From Antedon mediterranea (lineage: Eukaryota > Echinodermata > Crinoidea > Comatulida > Antedonidae), in NCBI RefSeq assembly GCF_964355755.1, contig NC_092675.1, positions 14,523,312 through 14,587,311 on the forward strand: a stretch of 64,000 bases of DNA, given 5' to 3'. The notes beneath the pieces were generated by a model that had not been told where the DNA came from, ran no database searches, and was given only the letters and a program-made list of their open reading frames with translations. A program made the translations under genes and the position numbers. Below, in pieces: positions 11,871 to 23,455 of this stretch (its first letter is position 1; each line of letters starts with the position of its first letter).

Positions 11871-12779
11871 CGATTTTTTTTTTCGTACATAAGTTGGGGA
11901 CCCCCTCATGAAACGTCACAAAATAAACATGAATAATTCATCAGTTAAATTTTCTTGTTCCTTGTGCACCCAAGCGTATAGCAACAAGAAGTGATTACAC
12001 AACTGCGATACGATACTTTTACAGTCGGCCTAGGATTCTAAGTCAATTCACGTGATTGCCTTCGCGCACTCTTCTTCACACACACACACACCACTATGCA
12101 AAATGTGTCGAGTCGAGGCTAATCGACAGCTAGGCAAGACTTTACACTAAGTAGTAATTCATTGGACATAGCCCAAAGAAAGCTTAGACCCACAAGAATA
12201 AAGAATGTGTATAATTTGTGTACTGTATTTTTTTAATTCTGCTATTTTATTATCAAACAATATGCATGTAATCAAAGGAACTTTAAAAATGCGCGTATAT
12301 GAACACATGCGATGGGAAGGTTAGACCCACGAGAATAAAAAATGTATTTTTGTGTAATGTTTATTGTTTAATTTTGCTGACTCTAACACACACGTCACAC
12401 ACACCAACACAGCTACTACTCTAGAATAGACACGGGTTTAGAGAATAGTAATTAGGCCTAATAGTATAGTATCAATAGAAACTATAATTTTAACACGTAA
12501 TTCTTTAGTAATAAATTATATTAAACACACCATAAACTAAAGGCTGATTATTTCGACAATCCACACAAAACGCCGCTATTCTATTATGAAATCGCACGCG
12601 GCAACCACAGCGGAGATAGGCCTAGAATCGTACCGCACTGTGTAAACTACTGTTATCACTTCTTGTTGCTATACGCTTGGGTGCACACGGAACAAGAAAA
12701 TTTAACTGATGAATTATTCATGTTTATTTTGTGACGTTTCATGAGGGGGTCCCCAACTTATGTACGAAAAAAAAAATCG
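11871..12779. mobile_element. Palindromic MITE, complete copy (about 909 bp)
   Basis: Both ends carry CGATTTTTTTTTTCGTACAT in opposite orientation, and the arms stay paired for about 150 bp (TTGGGGACCCCCTCATGAAA; CACCCAAGCGTATAGCAACA). The interior is AT-rich and has no gene. A second whole copy is at 49,561-50,463, a split copy flanks the large element (27,573-27,732 and 48,182-48,425), and a worn end is near 14,185-14,265. Outer flanks gave no convincing target duplication. Confidence 0.85.
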
Positions 12780-14392
12780 CTGGCGGGCATACAGTATTGC
12801 AGCAGACAAAATGTCTGTCGTTGGTGATATTGGTATAAGGATGCCAATAGGCATCCCATGGTGGTGAAATTTGGTGGTATTTCTCTCATCTAATTGGTGC
12901 CGATTTTTTAGCACCTTTCAGGGTCCCCCGGTCTAGACGCAGCAGGGGGTTCCCGGCAGACTCCCATTTACATTGACTTCCCATTTACACACTTAAATAG
13001 TCAAATATTGGTACCTAGCTCATATCTAACCAAATGTCTCTGGACTGCCTGTTTAATACTAAAAATTTATTCAAGAACACCATAAAAAAAATACTTGTTT
13101 AAAATTGTTTTTGTTGATTATATGCCATTTTTCAATAGTTATTCACTTCAAATTGGATCGAAACTAAAATTATTTACCTGAAAAAACTTTAATTTAAAGC
13201 AAAACATTTTAGTTTATTTATTTTATTTTACAGTCTTTTTGCTTTATTCAAAATCTGATTTTATTAATCTACATTTTTAGGGGACAATACATTTTAATCC
13301 TCCTAATGTAATTACAATAGTATATTGGTTGTTGATCAATCTCAAGATGAGGGTTTCTTTTTTGCGAGTTGCAAGTCGGAAAATGCCAGTTATGAGTTGA
13401 AATATGCGAGATGCGGGTCGGAAAATGTGAGTCGGAAAATGCGAAAACTTGTTCACCGAAAACTATTTTTCAAGGATGTCGTATCATTAACAAGGCCATA
13501 TACATGGCTGCCGTCGCGTGCTCATGTTAGTGTTTACCGACCAACCGACCGACCAACATAGTGAGCTGTAGAGTAGCGTTGCACACGACTAAAAATCAAA
13601 TATATACACGCAAAAAATATAAACCAAAAAATCAGTAAATAAATTACAATTTAAATTTAGTTTTTAAAGATTTATTTTTCCATAATTAACCTGTTTAAAG
13701 ACTAGTGGTTGTTTTATTTAACATAAATGTTGTTGAAACGAACTTATACTGAATATTATAAGGGTAATGATGATTAGAAACAGACATGAGTCATTTAGTA
13801 AAACTAATTTCACTGTTTTCAGACAAACTGTCCATATATAATATAACTACAGTACTACCATCAGAAAGTCATGGAGAGAGGACCAATTAATTATCTGTTG
13901 ACATAGTGCCTCTCCATTTAAAATACATTCTGGAATCTAACCATGTTATCTATGAATATACAATTTAACATTCTGTTTGCTTTTCATAATTCTGGAAAGA
14001 AAACTGTAAAATGTCAGTCTCAAAAATTCATAAGTACTATGTTCAAGTATACGTAGTAGGCATCTATCAATTGTATTATACTAGAGGGTTCGCTCGCGCA
14101 TCCTCTAGTGGGTGTACCCGAATGGTCATCGAAAACATGACCAACGCCTCTGAAAATTGAAGCCCATGTGACACCTATGCATATGACTGATGAGTAATGT
14201 ATGTTTATTTTGTGATGTTTCATGGTGGTCCATAAATTAGGTACGCCAAAAATATCGCTTCCAGGGTAATGTAGCAAATTAGAGTTAAAAAAATGTACGA
14301 ATAGAGAACAATATAGGCTAATTATTATATTCGGTCTTCCGCCGAATGTGTGTGTGAGAGTTGAACCTGTACTGAAAATAAGTTTGGTAAGA
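12780..14392. other. No gene; scattered repeat fragments
   Basis: 13,130-13,310 resembles 46,925-47,180 (AATTATTTACCTGAAAAAAC; GGGGACAATACATTTTAA). About 13,360-13,445 has repeated GTCGGAAAATG words. About 13,535-13,595 is a worn copy of the GACC-rich dispersed module (CGACCGACCAACATAGTGAG). About 14,185-14,265 is a diverged end of the 0.9-kb MITE. No coding region is supported. Confidence 0.5.
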
Positions 14393-15834
14393 TAGTCCAG
14401 TCAATCTAATGATATACCCACCACAAATTGCAATAGTAACAAAGCTAGTATTTTTAAATTCTATATAATGTGTAGAACGACATACTAAAAGTCACCGAAA
14501 ATCCAAGCATTGGGTCAAGGGGTCAGAGGTCAATAAAGGTCATTTTAAGTCAAAATTAATATGCCCCATTAATTACATAAATTTAACCATTTAAAATACA
14601 TTATATACAAGTGGGATTTATGTCTCCGAAAGCTTATTAAATTTCCTATTCAGTGATATCAGACTTATAGTCATAACATTTTATTTAGAATGTCATTTTT
14701 GCGGAAAAACACAACATAATGTGTCAATTTTGGCTAAAAATGTTGTTTTCAATGTAAACAACAATGGTATACACACAGGAGGGATACCCTGGGGTGAACA
14801 TTTCAGTCCAACGCGATACACATGACCAGTTCAAGATGCAGATGAGTGACATCTCCGTTCCTGTTGCTTCTGGATGATCTACATTCCATTTTTTCCAGAT
14901 GGCATTTGTGTTGCCATGGTTACAGTATTTATATTGGGATGTATAACTATTTTTTAACCAGTGGAAATACAAAATGTTCAACAGCAGTTTGACAATGACC
15001 TCCATGTTGTATGACGTTCGGACCATCTAGGCTGGATTGTCAACAGACCTGGTGATTGAAAAAGTTTCTATGAGAAGCCTCAAAGAAAACCAGAGGTTTG
15101 GCAAGAGAATAGGAATGCGTACATCCAGACCAAATCTGCGCTGAAATGTATGTAATGCCTTGTAATAGTATCTCCAGCAGCGGCCAACATAAGACCTTAT
15201 GGCCACACGTCAGAAACACAATGGCAATTGAAAAATCCATTTGGTTACGACTCAGAGACTTCATACCATTGACACGGGAGTTACTGCAGGTGACTCGGAA
15301 TATTAGCAATGTGGTATTAAGCATTGAATATTTTGGCCAGAAAGTCTTGCAATGTATTCAAGATCCTGGCAATAAAGTCATATGTGTGCATCAATCCTAC
15401 AGTTCCAGAGGAGACTCGAGGTGACTTTGTTATCCACCACCACTTTTTGAAACTACCAACTTACAATACTTTCAGCTAATAAACCAACATGATGCCACGT
15501 GGAAACAACTTCTTCTGAATAGTCTAATACATCCAACTCACTGAATGATGTCCAGTAGGCCTACATTTTAGATGGTAGTGCTCTCCTGCACAGCATTCCA
15601 TGGAATAGTGTAGAGATCTGTAAAAAATATTGCTCTGCATAGTCTTTGATAATTATGAAAGCGGCTCATCCACCAAAGACGGCGCACATGGTAAGGCGGG
15701 TCAGGTGGTAGTATCCCTGTACATTTTACCAGTGACATGTGCCACAAAATAGGATCACTTTCTGTAACAAACAACAATTTATAAATCTTCGTAACTAGTA
15801 TTTGAACTTTCGGATAGTACAAAAAACCATTGAA

Positions 15835-16475
15835 TCAGCAAACAGGAAAACATCATCCGATGACACGGATCTACTAGTGCTCCTCTGCAGTCAAGCATTT
15901 AAAACATCTTGTGATATTCTTTAGACTGGAGCTGAGATGCTGGACTATCAAACTGGTTCAAACAGTACTTTTGAGAGACATCTGTGATAACCTTCTGTTT
16001 GCTCATGCGATACTGGTGACACAACATCCAAAGTTTTCGGAATTGGAAAACAAGTGGCTCTAAAAAAGCTTGTCATTGCACTTATTTCTGACATTATGCT
16101 GTAGTCTTCAGATGCAAACAAGCTACAAAGGATGACATTGTGGTTGCTAGAGAAAATGGTTTAGTGCGTCTGTACAATGGACTACCTGGACAACGTGGAA
16201 TGACTCCATCCCATCTACAAGTACAACCTCGCATATCGCCAACTTCATAATCGTACCACAACCAAGGTACTTAACATCATGTTCAAGTTCAAGTTATCTT
16301 TTAGCAATAGAGTGGGGTTGATATGTGTACCGAGGATTGGGGATGGAAGATCAGATGATGGAAACATGGTTCCTCTACACACAGACTTAAAGCCAGAACC
16401 CAAGTATCTCCTTGAAGCATTCAGGGTAACTAGAACTACATGTGGTGAATGCAATGGCATTGCACTGTACTAATA
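15835..16475 (+). pseudogene. Academ-like XPG/CXC protein, decayed second copy
   Basis: Pieces in shifting frames match the 3.2-4.5 kb gene: SSDDTDLLVLLCSQAFKTSC (compare GEDTDLLVLLLHHAV), NLLFAHAI then TGDTTSKVFGIGK (compare LLFFHAFSGCDTTSRIFGVG), LVRLYNG, EDWGWK, and VPLHTDLKPEPKYLLEAFR (compare VPIMMDINPAPPDSLLKIIR). The CXC cysteines that should follow are mostly lost, apart from TTCGECNG. There are many stops and frameshifts. The residue order and spacing agree with the other copy, so this is homology and not chance. Confidence 0.75.
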
Positions 16476-16654
16476 CCCGAACAAGAAAGTGATACTGATG
16501 ACATATAAGTTGTGAGTCCTTTTCTATTTGAAGTATTAAACAATATCATCCCACACGGAGCAATTCAAATAAAAAGGTCTGGATTAAAATGATCTTACAA
16601 AATATACAAAAATATCACAATATACAGTACAATATAACAAGAGTCAAAGTTCAA

Positions 16655-17345
16655 GAATTTAAGAGTCGGATGGCAATTGGCAAAAACGAATTTCTTTTCC
16701 AGTTTGTTCTACATGCCGGGCATTGAAAGCGACGCCCATGAGGCATGAGCTCGAAATCACTGAACAAGGCATGGTTAACAAGAATAGCTCTACTTTTTTC
16801 TAGAGTTTGCATGTCACAGAAGGAAGATAAGCTACGAAGTTGACAACCTATTAATTTAGAACTTAAGTTAACAATTCTTTGTAGTGAGTTTCTCTTTTTG
16901 ACCCTAAGACTAAAAAACCAGCATATAAAGGAAACAAGTTAAAACGTTCTCAATAAAGGAATTATGAAAAACCATGAGAATTACTTTTATCGACATTAAA
17001 ATGGTTCAGCTTCCTTAACAGATAAAGTTTCTGGTGTCCTTTCTTTACTATTGCCTCTTTATTTAATTCCCAGCTGAGAATGTCCTCAAATATAGTACCT
17101 AGGTATTTAAAGGAATGGACAATATCGCTGGTTCGTCATTTGTGGGGGATACCAGAGGGCTGCGTCCTTTCTCCTTCCTAAAATCTACAATAATCTCCTT
17201 GGTTTTGGTCACATTGAGTTCCAAGTAGGAGTTTCCACAAAATTGGATAAAACCATCTAATGCGGAACCATGACCGTCCTGTGAATTTTGAAGGAGAGAC
17301 AGCAAGACAGTGTCGTCAACAAATTTGCATAAACGCTACCCCTTA
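16655..17345 (-). pseudogene. LINE reverse transcriptase fragment (3' part only)
   Basis: Reading the minus strand from about 17,345 downward: KFVDDTVLLSLLQNSQDG, LELNVTKTKEIIVDFRKEKG, then frame-shifted YLGTIF, KKGHQKLYLLRKLNHFNV, SLQRIVNLSSKLIG and finally HGRRFQCPACRTNWKRNSF..AIRLLN. This is the end of a LINE ORF2, from the (here VDD) active-site block to the usual RCRTNR..NSF..A..LLN ending. The rest of ORF2 is absent, as in a typical 5'-truncated insertion. It lies inside the Academ-like element, so it is younger than that insertion. Several frameshifts are present. Confidence 0.85.
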
Positions 17346-17919
17346 CCCCAAAATTGTTTACATTACATTTGATCAAGAATCAATTTCAATAAGAATAGTA
17401 GCCTACATCATTACTTTTAAAATTCTTCTAGTTAACATCATGTTTCCTATTTTATATATCGATAGGTACAGATAAAACACAATTTTGATTAAATGCATAT
17501 ACAATTATGGCACAATATTACAGTTAATCCTTTTTTTTAAGGAAAAAAATGAGTTTTTGTAAAAGGTCAATAACCTTTTGACCTCTAGTTATATAAATAC
17601 ATGTTGTATTTTGTTTTTTTAAATTGCATATTAGAAAGAAATATATATTCTACACATTGATATCAAGATTATTGAGATTGGATTATAAAACCACAAGTTA
17701 TGGGCATAAATGTTACCCCCCTACCCCAAAATATTTATGGAATAAAATCACTATATAGTTGTTGAGATTACGTAAAAAATAATGTGTTCCAATGCTTCAA
17801 TTTTCGGTGACTTTTAATATGTCATTATAAACTACATTTGGAATGAAAAAATTAATGTTTCGTTACTATTGCAATTTGTGGTGGGTTTACCTCTAAATAT
17901 CACTAGATTGACTGGACTA

Positions 17920-18994
17920 AGATGCGAAATGTATACCAATTATGATTGATTACGTCCCCTGTCAGCAATGATATATGGACACTTGACAGCAATCGGTGGT
18001 TAGGAACGTAAAGGGGAAAAGTTACTCAATAGATTTATTTATTTGTAAACAAAATGTACATTAATTCTCCCTGTAAATGATGTAAAAACTTTCAACAATT
18101 GGTATTACAACAATTGGTATTAATGCAAATAATATAATTGTAAAGAACAGTATATGTATAATATAGGCTACATATTATATTATTATATATATTATCTGAA
18201 CGTTACACACAGGAGGAAACCGTTAATAGGGGTCATCAATCACTGAAACAGTCTCTAACGTGACCGTACCAAGAGACTAAAAGCATAGTTTATCAACGTG
18301 GGTGACAGTGAGCGGGGCTTTAACATTTGTATCACAATATATCATGATAACAGCATCTTGTTAATTTTGGAACAAAATGATCAAATAACAACTTTCGTAG
18401 CCTACTTATATTTCGGTCGTAGTAGACACCATTTATAATTATAAATAGAGCAAGCAACAGAAATAATCGATAAACAGTAAAGGTGTTTCCCTGGTAGGCA
18501 TGGCCTCCTATAGTAACATTGAATCGCACCTAAATTTGATAAAATTATTAATAAATAGCATAAATAATTAGTTAAATTACTAAAACAAATTGTATTTCAC
18601 GTAAAGTAAAGGACTTTATAATTGATATTTGAATATCTAAAACAAAAATTGTAGTTCATGATTCAGTTGAATCACTAAAATCACATTGTAGTTCACATAA
18701 AAGTAAAGGCCTACAATAAAAGTTAAATTACTAAAACAAATTGTAGTTCATGTAAAGTAAATGCCTTTAATCAATATAATTGATAGTTGAATATCTAAAA
18801 CAAATTAATTTCAGTAGTTCACGATACGTTGAACCACTAAAATATTTTTTTATTTAATATTGAATGGCGCCACCAACGGCCATTTTGCCGGAAGTGACGG
18901 ACCCGGAAGCCAGTTGAACAACAGCGCGAGTGTGTGAAAATAACCCTGTGATATCCACAAATTTCGATAGGTAACGCTAAATGTTGTCGTTGTA
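17920..18994. other. No gene; repeat of about 155 bp at 18,560-18,840
   Basis: Two to three loose copies contain CTAAAACAAATTGTAGTTCA, TGTAAAGTAAA and GAATATCTAAAACAAA. About 18,870-18,905 (GGCCATTTTGCCGGAAGTGA) holds YY1-like and ETS-like words, which could be promoter debris. No coding region is supported. Confidence 0.5.
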
Positions 18995-19350
18995 AAAGAA
19001 ACAAGCACGAATGTGCAATACTCGTGGTACAGCGAAAGAAGCTGTAATGACGTCATAAGACCGGATGTGTAACGTCACATACACATCAAAAATCCGGCTC
19101 TCTATAGCTTTGAGGACATGTCCTTGTAGTATATTCATGCTAAATCCGAGCTCAATACTACAACGAATAAGGGAGGAGTAGTACTTTATAAATCGCACTT
19201 TTTGCTCAATAGTGTGTGGATGGTAGAAGAAGAGGAAAAGATGAGAGAGTCCTAGACTCAGGTACCCCGAGTAATAAAACGAGATATACTCTATATCATA
19301 TTACGTATACAGTATATTTCACCATAAAGCGAAATAGGTTTCGCGTATTT
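18995..19350 (+). repeat. Fragment of the tRNA-containing repeat block
   Basis: This matches 61,540-61,930 and 62,340-62,680 (ACAAGCACGAATGTGCAATA; GAAGCTGTAATGACGTCATA; GACTCAGGTACCCCGAGTAA; CACCATAAAGCGAAATAGGT). It stops at GGTTTCGCG, where the tRNA-like sequence begins in the other copies. It contains a palindromic TGACGTCA site near 19,048. Confidence 0.8.
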
Positions 19351-19374
19351 TTAACATTAATTAATCATTATGGC

Positions 19375-19785
19375 CACTTTAAAAGTGGTGTTTACTAAAT
19401 TAATGCTAAAAATACGCATTTTAAATTGCTTTAAAATCCGTACTTGCCCGCACTGGGCCGGGGCAAGTGGCACATTTTTGGAAAGCCAGGACCATACTAC
19501 GTCAATCTATACTATTGTGAACCCGGCCCGAGGTGTCGGGGTGTGGTCATATGGCCACTTTAAAAGTGGTGCTATTAATACTTAGTAAAATAACACTAAA
19601 AATACGCATTTTAAGTTGCTTTAAAACACGTACTTGCCCGCACTGGGCCGGGGCAAGTGGCACATTTCTGGAATGTCAGGACCATTCTACGTCAATCCAT
19701 ACTATTGAGAACCCGGCCCGAGGCGTCGGGTGTGGTCATACTGCCACTTTAAAAGTGGTGCTATTAATACTTAGTAAAAACAAGG
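19375..19785 (+). repeat. Satellite of about 185 bp, two copies
   Basis: The unit contains AAATACGCATTTTAAATTGC, TACTTGCCCGCACTGGGCCG, GGAATGCCAGGACCATACTA, GAACCCGGCCCGAGGCGTCG and GCCACTTTAAAAGTGGTG. The last is a perfect short palindrome. Units begin near 19,415 and 19,605. The same satellite forms a seven-copy array at 26,216-27,480. It has open frames by chance of composition; it is not a gene. Confidence 0.9.
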
Positions 19786-19794
19786 CCAACAGCC

Positions 19795-19905
19795 ATAAAG
19801 TCGCGTGCTACAATGCATAGTGATACCGGACCGACAGACAAACAGACCGACAGACAGACAGACAGACCGACAGACAGACGGACCGACCGACATAGTGAAC
19901 TATAC
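19795..19905 (+). repeat. GACC-rich dispersed module
   Basis: Starts with AAAGTCGCGTGCTACAATGC, then GTGATACCGGACCGACAGAC followed by imperfect GACC/GACA tetranucleotides and CATAGTGAACTATA. Other copies: about 13,535-13,595, 26,105-26,215, and inverted at 37,243-37,355 and 41,353-41,440. It sits right beside both satellite arrays. Confidence 0.8.
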
Positions 19906-20337
19906 TGACCGAAATTACTGAACATGTTTAAAAATGTTGAAATGTTTAAAAACATTTATATTTTTTTAATTTACACGTGCGTAGCCTGTCACTTTTGACG
20001 TGCTCGTATAACGTAATTTCGAGTTGAAAAGTAAGTCAAGAAAACAGAAATCGGGCAAAAAGAGTGCGCAATAACATTTAACGCGCAGTGCGCGCGCAAA
20101 AATCTGCGCACTCATGGCAATTTTGTAAACGCTTAAAATTGCCTGAAACGTACTCTTATTTCATCGAAAATAAATTTTTTAAATTTTAAGCGCGCGTACG
20201 CATGCGTTACATGCGCTACGCACGTAATTGTATTGCCATATGATGATTTATGCCCTGAAATTTATGAGTACCAAATTTTATTTAATTGTGATTCATGGTT
20301 GTTAAAGTAGAAATGTCAACACCTATTTGAGTATTTG

Positions 20338-21794
20338 TACGAAAGCCCATTAATGCCATTTGAAGTATATGTTTTTCGAACGTAATCCGTTCTAACGAAT
20401 TAGTAATTCGTTTGAACGGATTAATAATCTGTTCAAACGAATTAGTAATCCGTTCAAACGAATTGCAACATATACAACAAGTGCCATTTAAAGTATATGT
20501 TGTAATTCGTTTAAACGGATTACTAATCCGTTCAAACGAATTGCTAATTTGTTTAAACGGATTACTAATTTGTTCAAACGAATTACTAATTCGTTCAAAC
20601 GAATTAATAATTTGTTTAAACGGATTACTAATTCGTTCAAACGAATTAGTAATCCGTTTAAACAAATTAGTAATTTGTTTAAACAAATTAATAATTTGTT
20701 TAAACAAATTAATAATTTGTTTAAACAAATTAATAATTTGTTTAAACGGATTACTAATCTGTTTGAACGAATTAGTAATTCGTTTGAACGAATTAGTAAT
20801 CCGTTTAAACAAATTAGTAATTTGTTTAAACAAATTAATAATTTGTTTAAACGGATTACTAATTCGTTTAAACGAATTAGTAATTCGTTTAAACAGATTA
20901 GTAATCCGTTTAAACAAATTACTAATCCGTTTGGACGGATTCCTAATTCGTTTGAACAGATTATTAATCTGTTTAAACAAATTAGTAATTCGTTTGAACG
21001 GATTAGTAATCTGTTCAAACGAATTAGTAATCCGTTCAAACCAATTGCAACATATACAACAAGTGCCATTTAAAGAATATGTTGTAATTCGTTTGAACGG
21101 ATTACTAATCTGTTCAAACGAATTACTAATTTGTTTAAACAGATTAATAATTTGTTAAAACGAATTAGGAATCCGTTCAAACGGATTAGTAATTTGTTTA
21201 AACGGATTACTAATTTGTTCAAACGAATTACTAATTCGTTCTAACGAATTAGTAATCCGTTTGAACAAATTATTAATTTGTTTAAACAAATTAATAATTT
21301 GTTTAAACGGATTACTAATTCGTTCAAACGAATTACTAATTTGTTCAAACAGATTAATAATCCGTTTAAACAAATTATTAATTTGTTTAAACAAATTACT
21401 AATTCGTTTAAACGGATTACTAATTCGTTTGAACGAATTAGTAATTCGTTTGAACGGATTACTAATCCGTTTAAACAAATTAGTAATTCGTTTGAACGAA
21501 TTAGTAATCCGTTTAAACAAATTAGTAATTCGTTTGAACGGATTAGTAATCCGTTTGAACAAATTAGTAATCCGTTTAAACAAATTAGTAATTTGTTTGA
21601 ACGGATTAGTAATCCGTTCAAACGAATTACAACATATACTTTAAATGGCACTTGTTGTATATGTTGCAATTCGTTTGAACGGATTACTAATTCGTTTGAA
21701 CAGATTATTAATCCGTTCAAACGAATTACTAATTCGTTATAACGGATTACGTTCGAAAAACATATACTTAAAATGGCATTAATGGGCTTTCGTA
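20338..21794. mobile_element. Palindromic element of 20-bp units with 6-bp target duplication
   Basis: The 1,457-bp element starts TACGAAAGCCCATTAATGCC and ends with its inverse complement. The terminal inverted repeats are nearly identical for about 180 bp. Most of the body is a 20-bp tandem unit of the type CGTTTAAACGAATTAGTAAT, itself nearly palindromic. A unit containing GCAACATATACAACAAGTGC appears near each end and once at about 21,045. TATTTG flanks both ends (20,332-20,337 and 21,795-21,800). The inverted paralogue at 61,060-61,115 has the same flanking sequence with a single TATTTG and no element, an empty site. It encodes no real protein; the long open frames in all directions come from the repeat. 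The TACG..CGTA ends, 20-bp units and 6-bp duplication match the 20-kb element at 27,733-48,181. Confidence 0.9.
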
Positions 21795-21801
21795 TATTTG
21801 T

Positions 21802-22010
21802 GATGATTGTTTAGGTATAATAAAATATATATTAGGTTTTTTGAAATTTTTTATGCAATTTTTACCGCTAAAATCGACGTTTGAAAATACGATTTAGAGC
21901 GTTTAGAGCCAACTCATTAACTTTACAGTCGTGACGTCATATCGGGTTTCGCTATCTTCCCTGAAAACGATCACGCTGGATGAGTACATGAAAAAGCCAA
22001 TCCTCGCAAA
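21802..22010 (+). promoter_or_regulatory. Probable promoter region of the P2X7-like gene copy
   Basis: This stretch is conserved in inverted orientation at 60,857-61,073, upstream of a paralogous first exon. It contains a palindromic TGACGTCA (CRE/ATF-type) site near 21,934, conserved in the paralogue near 60,930. Conservation up to the start codon together with the CRE word suggests promoter and 5' leader; no transcription start can be fixed. Confidence 0.4.
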
Positions 22011-23455
22011 ATGTATTCCGATTCCGAAGAAGAAACTTTTCCGTTAGAAATTCAGCCATACCAATATGAGCCTTTGAGAAAGGCTGGGGAATTTGAAAAT
22101 GACGATGAGGAAGAAGAAGACGATGTTGAGGCAGAAGGAAGGGAGGAAAGAGAAGGAAATTGAACATGGTATGTTTAAATAGGCTACTCGGGAGGAGCGG
22201 GCTCGGGAGGCTCTGTAGCCTATCAATTAGCTAGCATCGGCTCCGTCATAGGCGCGGCCTAGGCCTACGTTATATTTGTTAGTGTTTAAATACCGATCGT
22301 AAAACAGTCTTTAAATCTTCCTTATTTCTGTTTTTATAATAAAATCATTTTAATACTTTATTATTCGTTAGTTAGCTAAGTATGTTATGTGTAGCCTTTT
22401 CACAATTGTGATTCTACCCCGGCCCCGCCGACTGCATCATCGGACAACACAAAAAAAAAAACAAATCACGGCCATACATATGCGGCCAGCGAGGAAGGTG
22501 GTGGGAAAGACATTTTGTTTTGGATCAAATTTGTTGATTTTACTAGGCTTTTGAGTATATTTACTGTAATAAAATGTAATTATTTTTTCGTAATTATAGG
22601 CCTGCTACACTCTATAATACTAAGGCCAATACTAATAGGCTAGCCACAGTAATAGGCTTTATTCTATTTCTACTAGGCTAGCTACAGAAGCCTAGCTTTT
22701 GTTTGGGGCTTTTTTTGGTGGGATTGGGAGGACCTTGCTTATATTGATTTTCATCTATTAATTAGTATAGTAACAGCATATAGTATATATTTGAGTGCTG
22801 TAATGTTGATTCTATGCAGATGCAAGTGCTCACATTGTACAGCAACAACTGCTGTTGAGTCTGTATGTTGTTATGAGACAGAGGAGATGGTAGAGAAAAT
22901 GGGGGAGCGGTTGGATGCATAACACAGCATACTGGGTTAAAAAACAACTGTCTGGACCGCGATGTTCTTGAAGTGTCCTTCTGGCATTATGTTAAACAGG
23001 AAGGTCCATTTGACGATGATCATCCAGTGAATCAGTAAGTTTGATAAAATACTATATTTGAATTAACGCTCAAATTAATTACGAAACAGTTTGTAAGTAT
23101 AACAGTATTGTAGTGGAAATCAGATTTTTAATGACAAAACTGACAACATTAAATTAACAAATTCAATAAACCAACTACCGACCCAAAGGTCCGGCAAGTT
23201 TCCATAAAAACAATGCAACTTCTTGTCTTGTAATGAGACATTAAAGATGGTAAATTTATTTTGTTAAATAATCCCAATTTTCTTTATGTTTTCAGACTAT
23301 ATCGCCATGTTGCCTACCGGAGGTTTACAACTTGGGTATGGAAGCTACTTGGGAAGGGCAAAAGAAAAATACTTCCGTCTTGCGTAGTGTCAACTATTAG
23401 GAATGCATTTCCTGCGCAACAATATGTAGGCTTTAAATATCCCAAAATTCCATGA
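22011..23455 (+). pseudogene. P2X7 ballast-domain-like gene, three exons, broken
   Basis: Exon 1 (22,011-22,168) encodes MYSDSEEETFPLEIQPYQYE followed by an acidic stretch. Exon 2 (22,820-23,034) encodes CKCSHCTATTAVESVCCYE, then CLDRDVLEVSFWHYVKQEG. Exon 3 (23,296-23,455) encodes YRHVAYRRFTTWVWKLLGKG, then SCVVSTIRNAFP and YVGFK. Donors GTATGT and GTAAGT and acceptors ATGCAG and TTTCAG join in matching phase 2. The CxCxxC..CC cluster plus AYRxFxxWxWxxLG is the pattern of the cytoplasmic (ballast) domain of P2X7 receptors, found as a stand-alone, strongly expanded family in invertebrates; the membrane channel part is absent. An in-frame TGA in exon 1 (22,161), a TGA created across junction 1-2, and an indel near 22,912 break it. 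Whether such genes belong to a transposon is not shown here. Confidence 0.75.

Larger units (their letters stand above)
14393..17919. mobile_element. Academ-like DNA transposon, 3.5 kb, with TIRs and 3-bp TSD
   Basis: The ends are inverted copies beginning TAGTCCAGTCAATCTA, with further paired blocks such as CCACCACAAATTGCAATAGT, over about 120 bp with gaps. AGA lies just outside both ends (14,390-14,392 and 17,920-17,922), which gives a 3-bp target duplication. Inside are a decayed XPG/CXC gene (15,835-16,475) and a LINE fragment inserted on the opposite strand (16,655-17,345). Academ elements are reported to have short target duplications of 3-4 bp, which agrees with the protein. 14,600-15,830 shows no recognisable domain. 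Confidence 0.7.

Noticed and set aside
15040-15424. Overlapping open frames of about 90 codons on both strands
   Set aside because: No similarity to known domains or to the corresponding part of the XPG/CXC family could be recognised, and the frames are shadows of each other.
20282-21742. Several 130-250 codon frames in four directions (repeats of LNELVIRLNK or FKRITNSFKQI)
   Set aside because: They come from the 20-bp palindromic unit and are open on both strands at once; they carry no protein signal.
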